A stretch of 64,000 nt of DNA from Siphonodentalium dalli (Eukaryota > Mollusca > Scaphopoda > Gadilida > Siphonodentaliidae), in contig CP136065.1 in NCBI GenBank assembly GCA_032622095.1, positions 248,803,474 to 248,867,473 on the forward strand, read 5' to 3'. Made by a program: the position numbers and the translations under genes. Under the pieces are notes generated by a model. The model worked only from the letters and a program-made list of their open reading frames with translations, had not been told where the DNA came from and ran no database searches. Position 1 is the first letter of the stretch. Each line of letters opens with the position of its first letter. Shown in pieces: positions 13,301 through 28,300 of this stretch.

Positions 13301-16300
13301 CAATGATATCCATATTTGTATGGTTCTATTGAGACAGACCGAAGATATTTTAGGCTGTTGAAGCTTTATTTGGCCGGTTTTGGCCGGTTTGTTGGGTAAA
13401 GGTTTAACCACAGCAGAATTATGGGTAACTTTTCAGGATTTAGTCGGAAATATGGCTTGTTGCCATTCATCGGAAAGCTCTCGCTAGAGCATTACTGTAC
13501 ATCAACATAAGAACCATTAGGTTCATTCGAATTCAAATACTAAGGTAGTAACTAGGGCGCTGCGAATCGATTCGATGCGATTCGGAATCTTTTGTCAGAT
13601 TCAATTTAATTCAAAATCAGCTGTTCCGATTCGAATTGTATCGAATCATTGGCACCAGTTGCATTCTCAATGGACACTTTTGCTTTTTTGCGAAGATAGC
13701 TTATGATACCGATGAAAGACCACACACACAAACACTGTTGTAGACTGAGCTATACTATATAGGCCACCGAAGCATTGCACAACTGGTGTAACTGATCTAG
13801 CAAAATTTCATATATGTCGAACTTCAGCTGCGTGAATGTGATTGCTTACTGACTTCATTATTGCATAAGATACTGTTTCATTATTTTATAGCACAGTTGG
13901 TCACAACAAATGCGCACTTAATTGGTTAAATGCGAATATGATAAATTTATGGATAATATTTACATTATATACCGATGACTTATCGTCGTTACAAAATGAG
14001 CAAATTTATACAGGTACCGCCACTCAGTCCAGTGATATCTATATCCTCACTCTTGATACCACTGATGCAATGATTTGATTCGAGATTTGATTTGGAATCA
14101 CTTGTTTGATTCGATTCGAGATTCGATTCAAAATGAAAACGCCTGAATCACAGGGCCCCAGTAGTAACTGATTTGCCAAATTCCTCCCTCTTTGCTTTCT
14201 CGTTTCCCTCAACTATTTAAATGCTACGTCAAATATGAAATGAAATCAATTTTAGGTACAATCACAAGAATTACAACAGCATCACTAGGGCATGGCAAAA
14301 TATGCCTGTGATAACTCCGACAAATGGCCATAACTCTGGTGAAAATTAGCAAACAAAACCCAAATTCAAACTTGACTATTTTGGGCTAGTCAACTCACAT
14401 ACAAAATTTCATTCAATTCAGACTTACTAAAGTTATCATCCAGAAACAAAAATTGAGTGCAAATTCCAATATAATGGGCCATAACTCTATTGAAAATTGG
14501 CAGGTGGAATCCAAATATGAACTTGATCTGTATGTTGGGCTAGTAAACTTACATACCAAATTAATTCAGTTCAGACTTACAAAAGTCATCATCCGGAAAT
14601 GAAAAAAGTGAACGGATGGACAGACAGATGGTTGGACAGACCAATAACATAATACATCCCCTTTTTTTAAAACGGGCGTATAAAAAGTCTTTCAGGTCGA
14701 CGAAAATGTGGGTTTTTATTGGAGGTGGAACATATACCTGGAGCGATGAGGTAGAATATATATGTGGAACGATGAGGTAGAACATATATGTGGAACGATG
14801 AGGTAGAACATATATGTGGAATGATGAGGTAGAACATATACATGGAGCGATGAGGTAGAACATATATGTGGAACGATGAGGTAGAACATATACATGGAGT
14901 GATGAGGTAGAACATATATGTGGAGCGATGAGGTAGAACATATATGTGGAGCGATGAGGTAGAATATATATGTGGAACGATGAGGTAGAACATATATGTG
15001 GAACGATGAGGTAGAACATATATGTGGAATGATGAGGTAGAACATATACATGGAGCGATGAGGTAGAACATATATGTGGAACGATGAGGTAGAACATATA
15101 CATGGAGTGATGAGGTAGAACATATATGTGGAGCGATGAGGTAGAACATATACATGGTGCGATGATGATTGCATGCTCACATTTTTGTGAAGTTGAATAT
15201 GATGACACCGACCCAGAGGGCATATAAAAAGTCTTTCAGATCAATGAGAGTTGTGGGTTTTTATTGGAAGTACAGCCTTCAATTAGCTGGCACTATATGA
15301 ACATGCGGGGATATGATCGTAACAATTCAAGCGCTCGAGTTATGATCCATCAATAGTATCTATCTGTTTCAACATACTACGTATTTCCATTTTGTATTGG
15401 TTGTCAGAACCGCTGATGCATTATATATATACATGTATATACGTGTGTGCAGAGACGTGGCGACAAGGGGACATGGAGTGATGAGGTAGAACATATAACT
15501 GGAGAGATGAAGTAGAACATATACATGGTGCGATGAAGATTGCATACTCACGTTTTTGTGAAGTTGAATACAGTGACACCGACCCAGAGCGTCCCTAGAA
15601 GCAGCACTAAGTATAACAGACTCACGTCTCTGTTACATTCCTCAGTCACGGATGAGAGAGATTCATTTAGAGCTGTCACATTTAGTACAGACTTACAGGC
15701 AGGAGCACTATAAAATACCTGAAAATCTGAAGAAAAAAACAGTAGAAACTTACAGGCAGGAGCACTATAAAATACCTGAAAATCTGAAAAAACAATAGAA
15801 ACTTACAGCTAAAACAAGAGCACACATGGCAAAATACAGTAATGCTCTAATTAATCGACTCCTTAACCACAGCAGAATTATGGGTAACTTTTCAGGATTT
15901 AGTTGGAAATATGATTTGTTGCCATTCATCGGAAAGCTCTCGGGGAGAGCTTTCCAATGAATGGCAACAAGCCATATTTCCGAAAAGTTACCCATAATTC
16001 TGCTTTGGTTAAGGAGTCGATTATTTAGAGCATTACTGTATGTCAGTTCAGCTTAGTATGGGTTCTCATCTCACAATATATTAATATCTGATAAGTTTTC
16101 GATAATTGGAGTCACAGTGCAAAATGTCAAACGATAATCTGGCAACTTTTTATAATTTTCAATAGCACTGACATAACTGTTCTCAAAACAAGAGAAGAAA
16201 AAGTTAAATTAAAGATAGATTAAGAAATTTAGACATATGAACATCGTGGGAACTAATTACGCGAAAAATGCATAAAAATATGGTCGGGTAGCATGAGGAC

Positions 16301-19300
16301 AATGTGAAAAAAACATATTTTGCCCCAGAGAATCATGCCGCGACAACTCGATCATGAAATTAAAGACATATTATGTACTTGTTCGGGTGCATGAAACTGA
16401 TAAGTTAGTATTCAGGTGCTATGCCAACTGGAGGAATGTAGTATTCCACAAATATTGCCGAAAATCTCAAGCAAATCGACCGTACCAGTCCATAGAAAAC
16501 ATCGCCTAACTATGCTCAATTGTAAATATTTACTACTCGATTCAGGACGCATCTATCGGTGATAAACTAATGAAAACTATATCGCCATCGACAGTCACTG
16601 CATTTAATTAATATATAAGAAAGACGGCATGTGTGTTGTCAATTCACATATACATATAATATTTGTAACACAACTACTTTGAACAAGATTATTCTCCATT
16701 TCTATTTGATCACCCTACCGCAGAGTTTCACATCACTTTAAAATAGCTAGGCTACATAAATATGGTGATTGCTGAAATTACCACAACTGGTGACACCTCG
16801 GGTAATGAGAGCCCGTAGCAGCTCTTCCTTTGATTAATGAATGAGTTGTCCTAGTCACAGGGGTGGTGCCATAGGGCAGAGTCAGGGGGGGGGGGGGGGG
16901 TATAAAATTATGTTGTGGTAATTGTGGCTAAATGTTTTGAACTCTCAAATAGGCAAGAATAAATTTAATATTCTTCAGAAAATGAATTCTAACTTTTCAC
17001 CAATTTTCGTGTCGAGTATTTATTCAATGAAGTTATTGTATTTGCAGTTAGGCCATGAAAACATAAACGGTACTTACTTAAAGCCAGGTTTTTAAAAGCA
17101 TCAACAGAAAATGCGATCGAGATGAACAGAGAGAATATCTCTTCAGAAGATCTGTAGGAAAGAAAGGAGCATCAAAATAAACATGATTATAAATGCATAT
17201 AATCTTAATACAACCATTCATAATAAATTATGTAAAGAGCATCAAAATAAACATCATTATAAATGCATATATAAATTATGTAAAGAGCATCAAAATAAAC
17301 AACATGATAAATGCCTATAATCTCAATACAACAATTAATAATAAATTATGTAAAGATAAAAAATCTGTTTAATTTCAGTTTGTAGCCTTGCTATGGTTAA
17401 CCCTTTCATGACTCGAGCTTCACTGGTGCAGCATTAAATATCCTGTGCCAGTGCATTCTCTTATATATATGAGTCTCCCATAGGGAGCCTCGTATATATA
17501 AGAGAATCCACTGGCTTTCAAGGTCAAGGTAAATATTGTTAAGCCAATGTATTCTCTTATATATGCGAGGCTCCCTATGGGAGACTCGCATATATAAGAG
17601 AATGCATTGGCACAGGGTTTTTGTAAAATTTCAGTAAGCTCATGTCATGGAAGTGTTAATTTTTTATGATATTGTGATTTTAAGTAACCGAAATCGGTCA
17701 TGCTAATTAAAAGCCATTGGAAAAGTGTGAAGGTACATGTTATGCTGTTTGTAGAGGAACGGGTCATAAAGCAGACCCTCTTCTGTCGTGTAATGACCTT
17801 ACTGTAGCCTCGTTTCAATTAACCGATGAGAATACACCATTTAATCTTATGGGGGGGGGGAAAATATATACCCCACTTAGCAAGACCGGTGGAAAATCTT
17901 TAATATCCTTAAAATACTGGGATATATTACTTAACAAAATGACATGTGTGTATTGATTTCAGTTACATGCATATCCCCTGTGCTTATTTGGTAATTGAAT
18001 AATTAGTGCTCATTATCTAGACTAAATTTTTTTTTTTGTATATTTTTAAGCAATAGGATGACCGATGGTCGCACTACCATACTACAGGTATGTTGCTAGA
18101 TATACATATATATGAGGTCACTCCAAGTTGGATTTTATGCGATGTAAAAACTAGCGTGACCAGGTAAGATATGTATAACTTGTAAACAGAAAAAATGAGA
18201 ATGGCATATGCCTTGATATGTCGTTTAAGCCCATAACATATATTTGTACACTATGCCCAGAACACAACATATTAATAATACAGAGTTATGATGAGATCGA
18301 CGTAAGTGGAGTATGTTATGTTGAGCTAACTGGATGCTCTATGTCTGTGAAAATAGTTATATATATCTGGGTTTTTTTTGTATATTTTGAAGCAATAGGA
18401 TGACCGATGGTCGCATACTATGTTGGTAGATATATATATATAATATAAAATTGTCACCTACCTGGTAGAGTATTGCATCAGGATGCTCAAATCAAAGAAT
18501 GAGAATATAAACAGGAAGAATGTATTCCAAAGCCCGACACATGCAAACATCGCTTGGAAATTCAGATCAAAGTCAGCACTGATGGTGTAGATGACTGCAA
18601 TAAAATGGAGATAGGGTTATAAAATTAAAAATACCATTTACTCATGCCCCTTGATAAGCGAGATCACTGAGTCGCGGTCATATTGTATTCATCCAGCCCC
18701 CTGTTCCGCGGTTTAAGTGCTACAGGTCAAAGTTCGGGAGGTGCATTCCATATATGGAATTTTTTAATATTCATGATTCCATATATGGAATCATGAAGAT
18801 TCCATATATGGAATCATGAATATTCAATAGTTCCACATATGGAATGGACCGCCAGAACTTTGACTTGTAGCATTTAAACCGCGGAACAGGGGCTGGATGA
18901 ATACAATATGACCGCGACTCAGTGATCTCGCTTATTGGCAATTCTCCCATCAGTTATATAGAGGATCTCAAACGAGTTACTATTTTATACGGAATTTATC
19001 AACCGAGTTCACTAAATTCGATTTGAGCCGAGGTTTACCGAGGCTCAAATAGAATTTAGTGGACGAGGTTGATAAATTACGTATAAAATAGAACGAGTTT
19101 GAGATACTTTTTATCACATGATCATATAATCGCTAAAATTTTATCGAAAACAACAATTAACTGCAGCCAGCGATCATTGTCCCAAAGAGCAGCGTGACTT
19201 CATTGCATGCAACGATATTACACGTGTCTATTATGCTCGAATATTACATCGGAAAATAGTGCTAAAAAAGTATACACTGGAATGGTCTATTATTCATCTG

Positions 19301-22300
19301 ACGGTATGTTCAGGTATTATAACCAGACGAGTGAGAGTACAAACGTAGGATTCCTATTCATTGGTGGGAAATGTTCAGATAATATGTTCAACAAATAACC
19401 TGAATGGTCGTTTGTTGAACATATTATCTGAACATTCTCTAAGGGAACTACTTATCTAATTTAATTATTTAACCCTTTACCCAACAAAACGGCCAAATCC
19501 GGCCAAATAAAGCTTCAACAGCCTAAAATATCTTCGGTCTGTCTCAATAGAACCATACAAATATGGATATCATTGGAACCGGCTCCTTGACCACATTGTG
19601 ATAGTTACAGTTATGCCCTGTGCCAATGCATTCTCTTATATATGCGAGTCGACCATAGGTCGCCTCGCATATATAAGAGAATGCATTTTTCTTACATTCT
19701 TTAACAATTTTATAATTTTTAATGTGTTAAGCCAATGCATTCTCTTATATATCATCATCTGAACTACGCATAATTGTAAATATTTACATTTCAATTTGGG
19801 ATGCAACAATTGGCGATAAACTAACGCAAAGATTTCACCATCGAGAGTCATTGCATTTAATTAATATATAAGAATAACGGTGTGTGTGATGTAATTTTGG
19901 ATTAATATTCGTAAAAATAACTACTCTGGGCAAGATTATTCTCCATTTCTAATTGATCACCCAACACGAGTGTTTCAATTCACTGGTCGCCTTTTCTAGG
20001 AATTTTTAGCGCACTGTACCTAAGCTACTTGACCAAATGAGCAATGGCCAGTTTCTTAATAAACTAATGCATTTTATAAGCCAACAAGACAGATAAAACA
20101 AATTGCCATTATATGACAATATATCTGGCCATCATATCGCTTGGCAGACAAAACATGCCTGTCAGGCTGTCATAAAGATGTCCCGACGTATCGCTGTTGG
20201 GATCCAAGGCACCGTTCCGTTTTTTGTTTACGACCACTATACCGTGTTATGTTTCATTGGCGGTTATCTCATGAGCGTATTGTTGCATTCCCATATGGAT
20301 AACTACTCATCAATGATGCTTTAGCATAGAAAGGGTTAAACTTATTATCTCAACATTTCCTGTGGAATAACTACTCATCAATGATGCTTTAGCATAGAAA
20401 GGGTTAAACTTATTATCTGAACATTTCCTGTGGAATAACTACTCATCAATGATGCTTTAGTATAGAAAGGGTTAAACTTATTATCTGAACATTTCCTATG
20501 TGATAACTACTCATCAATGATGCTTTAGTATAGAAAGGGATAAACTTATTACCTGAACATTTCCTATTGGATAACTACTCATCAATGATGCTTTATTATA
20601 GAAGGGATTAACAACAAAATTTACAGCAAATTACACTTACTTTCCAATGGATTTTATCGTATTATAAAGCAGTATTTATCCTATTTCCAGTTTTCACAAT
20701 TTGACTTGCCATATACCTAATCCATTTACCAATTATCATTAAAATCATCGAATGTCAGCATATGCTATATAGTGTTTCTGTATTAATAATAATCACTCCA
20801 TTGAAAACTTACTTTTTGTGTACAGAGCTAGAGGAGCGGTTGTTAAAAGCACTATCTGTGGTGTACCCCCAAACAAGGCAAACACCAAACCTCCAAACGT
20901 CTGTGCATATATAACCTTCTCAACATCTGAAATATAATAATAACTGTGGTGTACCCGCAAACAAGGCAAACGCCAAACCTCCAAACGTCTGTGCATATAT
21001 AACCTTTTCAACATCTGAAAGATAATAATATAACCTTCTCAATCAATTGTCTGCACATTTATAACAGTCTCAACATCTGAAAGATAATATTATAATCTGT
21101 GGTGTACCCCCAAACGAGGCAAACTTTACACCTCCGAATATCTGAACATTTATAACTTTCTTAACATCTGAAGAAAAAAAAAATTCCATATTATATTTAC
21201 AAGTCTTTTTCTTTATCCAATTTTTCAAGTTTTACAGTAGTAGCCGCCCCCTCTGCCAGCTCCCACAAATTTCATTGAGATCAGAGCATTACTTTTCAAG
21301 TTATGACATGAACAGATATTGAACGGACCAATAAGCCAACATTTCCAGATAAAAGATGAATAACTCTAGAATGGCAAATCCGAATTTAAAGGATTTATTC
21401 GGTCTAGAAACTACCAAACGCAAAATGACCCAAGTCCCATTCCAACCGCATAATAAATAAGCCGAAAAATTTTATAAATAATACCACCATCGATATTCGG
21501 AGATTTCAGTGACTAAACTACAGATGATGTAGTTGTGGACGAGCAAATTAAAAACACAGATTCGGAGCTGGAGTTTATTATGCCGACTACGATTACGTAA
21601 TCGTATATAGTCAGCCGATATTAAAATGCGGAATCGGTTCGAGTGTGCGCGGTGTATATATAGATTACATCGCTCTGCGATGAGTTAGTTCAGTAAACCA
21701 TGATAGCGTGGTTCACTTTGGAAGTCATTATCGTATAGCAGACCATATATTTATATTAATAAAGTAATTAGTAGCGCATATGATAGTCGTTTTTGCAGCC
21801 ATTAATAACATGCCGCCGCGTGTTTGGTTTCTCAGTGACTATTCATCAGTGTCAACCAGCGAAATTGTTTGTACTATAAAATGGGACCCAAAGTGAGTGG
21901 TAATGGCAGCAGTCGATCGCATCAACTTTGTCACAAGAAGCTCCCAAATGTTGTAAAAACACTTGGCGGAATAATTTTAACAATATATCAGGAGTTTCGT
22001 TTGTTGTTCTTTGTAAGTTATTTCCAAATTCTCAATCATTCATATATTCGAATGCCACCATGCCACATACAGATCAACATTATATAGTACCTCCAAAAAG
22101 ACAACACGGTTTGTAATTTAGAACGCTCTTTATTGTCTACAGCTTTTGGAAGACAGAAGCATGGACGCTCTTTATATTTAAATGTCACAATACCACATAC
22201 CAAATCATCCATGATACCTCGAAAACAATCACGTTTATAATTAAGAACGCTTTTTATTGTCTAACGCGTTTGGCGATGAAAGCATGAACGCTCTTTATTA

Positions 22301-25300
22301 TCTAAGGTATTCATTGGATTTTTTTCTAGACTATACAACAATTAAAAACTTCCTTTCTTGAAAGTCAATTTCTGCTATCAAAATGTAAAATAAAACGAAA
22401 AAAAAAGAAAAACAAACAAAAAACGGAAAAACAATTCCCAGCTAGCCTTCAATTAGAAAAAATGTTGTTATGCCAAAGTGCCTAATTAATAATTTTTGTA
22501 GTCTCGCACTTTGTTGTGTATTCGAGTTAATTCTTTTGTTTACCCACTATCTGATCATATCTTGACTGGAATGATTTAAGCAAGCGGTCCGCAGTCGTGC
22601 ACTTCTCCACACAGAAGACTTTGTGTGAAGAAAAACAGAGGAACATTATTATGACGAATATATACATGTACTAGTATATTAACCAAGAACTTATTAATCA
22701 CATCCCATTTGTGTTTAATTTGACACCTATAGTGCACACCGGTATGACACTATTTCAGTGGTATAAATTAGCATCCGAAATTTGTACCATACAACGAAGA
22801 AGCTAGAAGATCCAACTTGTATTCTTTCAGAAACAGTTCAATTTCGTTTCGCACTATATTCCGCTCATTGCATTTAGGCATAAATTAATATCATTTCACT
22901 CCACTTTTATCGCTTCAAATTACACTTTAGCCATCATTATTCCTTATATAATCTAACAATAGTTCATAATAAGCACACTAAAACAGTTTTTATTTAATGT
23001 CGAGCATTGTATTGGCGATCACTTGTATTTATCGTTCAAAGGTATTTAAATCGTTACGTGATTGGCATAATTATTTTAAGCTCCGCCCACCGCTGTCACG
23101 GTAAGCAAATCAGGTAAACTTAACGCGTCTATCATGCAGCTGATCATCATGTGACTGTGTTTTAGTCATGTGATCGCACTAATCAGTCATGTGACTTACC
23201 TGAGTAATATCTTCGGATTTTTCTGCGATTGTTTTTTTAATATCATAATAATAAATACATTATCTGCTCGATTTTCAATTTTCTTGGCGAAATGGGTCTG
23301 TTAGACATATATAATTAATATTATGACGATAAAAAAAAATCTTTTTTTAACAAAAAAATTCCTTTAACGATTGAACCCTCTGTTGAATGCCCTCATAGTA
23401 ATGAACATCCATACCATTACACTGAGATCCAAGAACTAGTGTTCAAGTTATGACATGAACAGACATCCCAACATTTGGGAGATATGTGACTATTGAGTTA
23501 TGTGGCTAAAATAATTATGTGCCTACAAAATTTATTTGGCTACCAAGTAGTTGATAAAATTGTATATGGCTATCAATTAGTTTATAGTGATCAAATTTCA
23601 GATTATGCAATCAGAAAATGTAGGAATTAAAGCAGAAGTAGCTGATTGAAACTCAAAAACTTGTAAACAGCAACTAGAACAGTGAAATTGGAGAAACTGA
23701 CAGGTCCGTGATTGGGTGACTCGCCATATAACTGACTGAACACCTCCTATTAACAAATCATGGATGTCTATATCTATGGATTTATTGTTTCCAACTTTTG
23801 AGTGACTACAAAATTAAATATGCTGTTTGGGCCAAATAGATCATTTTTGAGGGTTCATCTCAACACTGTTACATGGCTAGCCATGTAACGGAATATAACC
23901 ACTTAACTATCCATTTTTCTTAAAGTTGGCCACATAAATGTCCGATGTAAGCATGGATGGATGGACGGAACCATGGCTAGACAGACGGACAGGTGCAAAA
24001 CAGTATACCACCAGAGGTATAATTAATACTTACTGAGAATGCCTGATGTATTGCTTGCGTTTAGGACTCCAAATGCTATCGATGGCATGATAATGGCGAA
24101 GTAAAGGAAGAATGTGGTTGATGTTGTTTTCTGTAATGTCCTTGGACCAAATAAACCTGCAATGATATTTTACAACTTAAGAAATAAAATCTTGATTTAT
24201 CAATTATTTCGCAGAGATTCATAAGCAAGTGATCCTTCATTTGCAATTTAAAACAAAATTCAGATGCACAAATTAAACTTGAGCATAAGGATCAGCCCAG
24301 ACCTGGTAATCTTGTGCGCACATTTCCAATCTTGCATACACCACTCTCGCAACTTGAATTAGCATAAGGAAATTTTCGCCAAATAACAAAGTCCCAATTC
24401 CTGAATAATGCTGACATAATTCGTGTTTGATGCTGAAGTAATTCGTGTTTGATGCTGAAGTAATTTCGCGTTTGATGCTGAAGTAATTCGTGTTTGATGC
24501 TGACATAATTCATGTTTGATGTTGACGTAATTCGTGTTTGATGCTGACATAATTCGTGTTTTATGTTGATGTAATTTGTGTTTGATGCCGACGTAATTCA
24601 TGTTTGATGTTGCCTCACAGTGCTTGCCAGGTGAGTAACATAGATACATGCAAAATTAACTGCCATGATCAACAAAATGCAAAATAAGTGCGTGTACCTG
24701 GCGGTTAAACAGGCTCAAAATCAAAATATTTCATTGAAAGTTATAGTTTAAAGAGTTCTATTTTATTGACCCTTTATGAAGTTACAGTAATTGTGGTTAG
24801 AGTCAGGTTTATGGCTAGGAACTTAGGAATAGGGTCCCGATTGTCCACTCCAGGTTGGGGTCAGGGTTGTGGTTTCCATGCAGCGCCGTTAGGGTCCCAT
24901 CGGATCCGGTCCTGGTTATGGTGAAGTTTCGGGTCACGTACCGACCTGATACGTAACATACTGTCTGTGTAATCGGATATATAATGTAACATACCGTCCG
25001 TGTAATCGGATATAGACAGAACACAATGTGCATCTTAATCGAGACTCTTTTACCGAATGAGTTGTGGATGGTGCAAGGATATATTTCGCGAGAGCGTAGC
25101 TCGAGCAAAATGTAACTATGCACCATCCACAACAAGTTTGATAAATAATTTGAGATTATGATGCAAGTTGTGTTCTGTATTTATTCTACACCGTTGCGTC
25201 AGATAAATTAAATCCATTACTGTCACCTTCATTGATACTATGGCTACCTTTATTCTGATTTAACCCTGATGAATAACCAGTAATGACCGGGCACCACCCG

Positions 25301-28300
25301 AAGCAGATCATTGATGTAATGTACGTCATCTTTCTTGGAAACAACGTCAACAAGAATAGTTCAGACTTGTATTCCACTAGAGGTATACAATAATCTGCAT
25401 TCAATGGTTGATACCCAAGTGAATACATGTGCCTCAAGTCAATTGGTGTGCAATAAATATAATGTAACATGCCGTCAACTGATAGGAGAATTTATTTACT
25501 ATAGAAAGGGATGGTGTAATCAGATATATAATGTAACATCCCATCTGTTAATCAGATATATAATGCAACATACCGTCTGTATAATCAGATATATAATGTA
25601 AGATACCGTCTGTATAATCAGATATATAATGTAACATACCGTCTGTATAATCAGACATATAATGTAAAATACCGTCTGTATAATCAGATATATAATGTAA
25701 CATACCGTCTGTATAATCAGATATATAATGTAAGATACCGTCTGTATAATCAGATATATAATGTAACATACCGTCTGTATAATCAGATATATAATGTAAT
25801 ATACGGTCTGTATAATCAGATATATAATGTAACATACCGTCTGTAAAATCAGATATATAATGTAACATACCGTCTGTTAATCAGACATATAATGTAACAT
25901 ACCGTCTGTATAATCAGATATATAATGTAAGATACCGTCTGTATAATCAGATATATAATGTAACATACCGTCTGTATAATCATATATATAATGTAAGATA
26001 CCGTCTGTACAATCAGATATAGAGGATCTCACATGAGTTTCTATTTTATACGGAATTTATCAACCGAGTTCAATAAATTCGATTTGAGCTGAGGTTTACC
26101 GAGGCTCAAATAGAATTTAGAGGACGAGGTTGATAAATTACGTATAAAATAGGACGAGTGTGAGATACCTTTTATCACATGATCAAATAAACCCGAAGCA
26201 ACGCGAAATATTCATCGAAAACAACAATCATAAACTACAGCGATCGCAAGTTATTTGAAGAACGCCGTGACGTCATCGCACGCGCTGATATTAAACGTGT
26301 CTATTACCGATAATTATGAAACTGCTTTTATGGCCAAATTATGTGATAAATATAATGTAACATACCGTCTGTACAATCAGATATATAATGTAACATACCG
26401 TCTGTATAATCAGATATATATAATGTAACATACCGTCTGTATAATCAGATATATAATGTAACATACCGTCTGTATAATCAGATATATAATGTAACATACC
26501 GTCTGTATAATCAGATATATAATGCGGCAGTCTTCTCTTAAGGTCTTCTCGTATACCTTTCATGAAATTACATCTGCAACCGCTCTGAAAAAAACAAAAC
26601 AAAAGATTAAAATTGTTAAACCGTATTACGTGTCCCTTTTGAAACCTAATATGGATTTAATTCACTATTAAGTTATAACAATGTTTCAAACATTTTAGAT
26701 GATATTTTATGTTTGGTCTGTTGAAGCATTGGCAAGAAGCAGAATATTTGCACAAGGCTGCAGGTATAAATTAAATGTATCTCTTGGTTTTAGAACTGGC
26801 TATTAATGAATTTCTCCACCAAAATGAACATATTATTTTGCTAAATGATGAATGTATTTGCAACATACATGTAATTAGATATTATTAAAGACATATTGCG
26901 GACTTAATTCATCAAATAAATTAAAACCCATTAGTTAGTATCCAAACACTATCCCCACAGGAAGAATATAGCAATGAACTAAGATCATAGAAATTTCCAT
27001 CCATATGCAGAGCATTTAACCAACTGACAATTTTTTGGTTCGATTAGAATCTTTAGATTGGTCTGTCGAAATTTGATTTTTTTTATTCCGGACATGCATG
27101 ATAATGCAAAATTGGATCGTAACTGATTATTGTCTGCATTGTATTTTATCTATGTATACTTGTAATTACAGTACGTTCAAATATTCAGAACAAACCCTGG
27201 AGAGTTCTAATTTGAATATAGTGTATATACGTTTTCTCATGAATTAAGCATTACTTACTTACTTTTACTATGATTTCTCTGTTTTAATAACTACCTTATT
27301 CTTATTACTGATTTCTCAGTTTTGATAAGTACAGAATACATATCCATTAATTCTGTTTTGATAAGTAGAATATACTTATTCATTATTACAGTACCGGTAT
27401 ACTTATTCATTATTTCTCTGTTTTGATAAGTACAGTATACTTATTCATTATTTCTCTGTTTTGATAAGTACAGTATACTTATTCAGTATTTCTCTGTTGG
27501 TTTGATAAGTACAGTATACTTATTCAGTATTTCTCTGTTTTGATAAGTACAGTACACTTATTCAGTATTTCTCTGTGAACAGTTATTATAACCAAACAGG
27601 TCAAACCTTGGAAGGCAAATTATCTACGTTAAGTATGTCTATTATCTACGTTATGTATGTCGATTATCTACGTTAAGTATGTCTATTGCAAGTTTTTGTA
27701 ATAAACTTTGGTTTAAACATTATTACATTTCATTTCATCACAAATATGACATGAAATACAAGTGAATTTATTAACATGAAGGAGGTGTTATACGAATAAA
27801 GGGATTTACCAACAAGCGTTGGATGCTTTATAATGTGGTAACAACTCACTAAAAACAAATAGAAACTGAAATACAAGTGAATTTATTAACATGAAGGAGG
27901 TGTTATACGAATAAAGGGATTTACCAACAAGCGTTGGATGCTTTATAATGTGGTAACAACTCACTAAAAACAAATATAAACTGAAATACAAGTGAATTTA
28001 TTAACATGAAGGAGGTGTTATACGAATAAAGGGATTTACCAACAAGAGTTGGATGTGGAGACAACCCTTCAGGAATGAAGAGCGTTTACATCATAAATAT
28101 CGAGAAGTGAAGTGAAAAAGAAATATAAAATAGAACATTAAACAGTATGTTGTAAAACATAAGCATGAACTTTAGATATCAAGCCTTGATACAGTGTCTG
28201 TCATTTGCAGAATGAGGTCCCCAGAGAGTGAATTTAATGACGTCACCAAATTCCCCCTCTGGGGACTTCATTCTTCTTAGGCCTCAAATGCTATGGGAGA

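Noticed and set aside
14561-15223. 220-residue frame rich in [11 protein letters not shown] repeats
   Set aside because: Frames of the 26-bp array; only the stretch near 15165-15230 derives from real exon sequence.
21485-21790. Solo LTR
   Set aside because: TATA-like and aataaag words are suitably spaced, but no TG...CA ends with a target duplication could be fixed.
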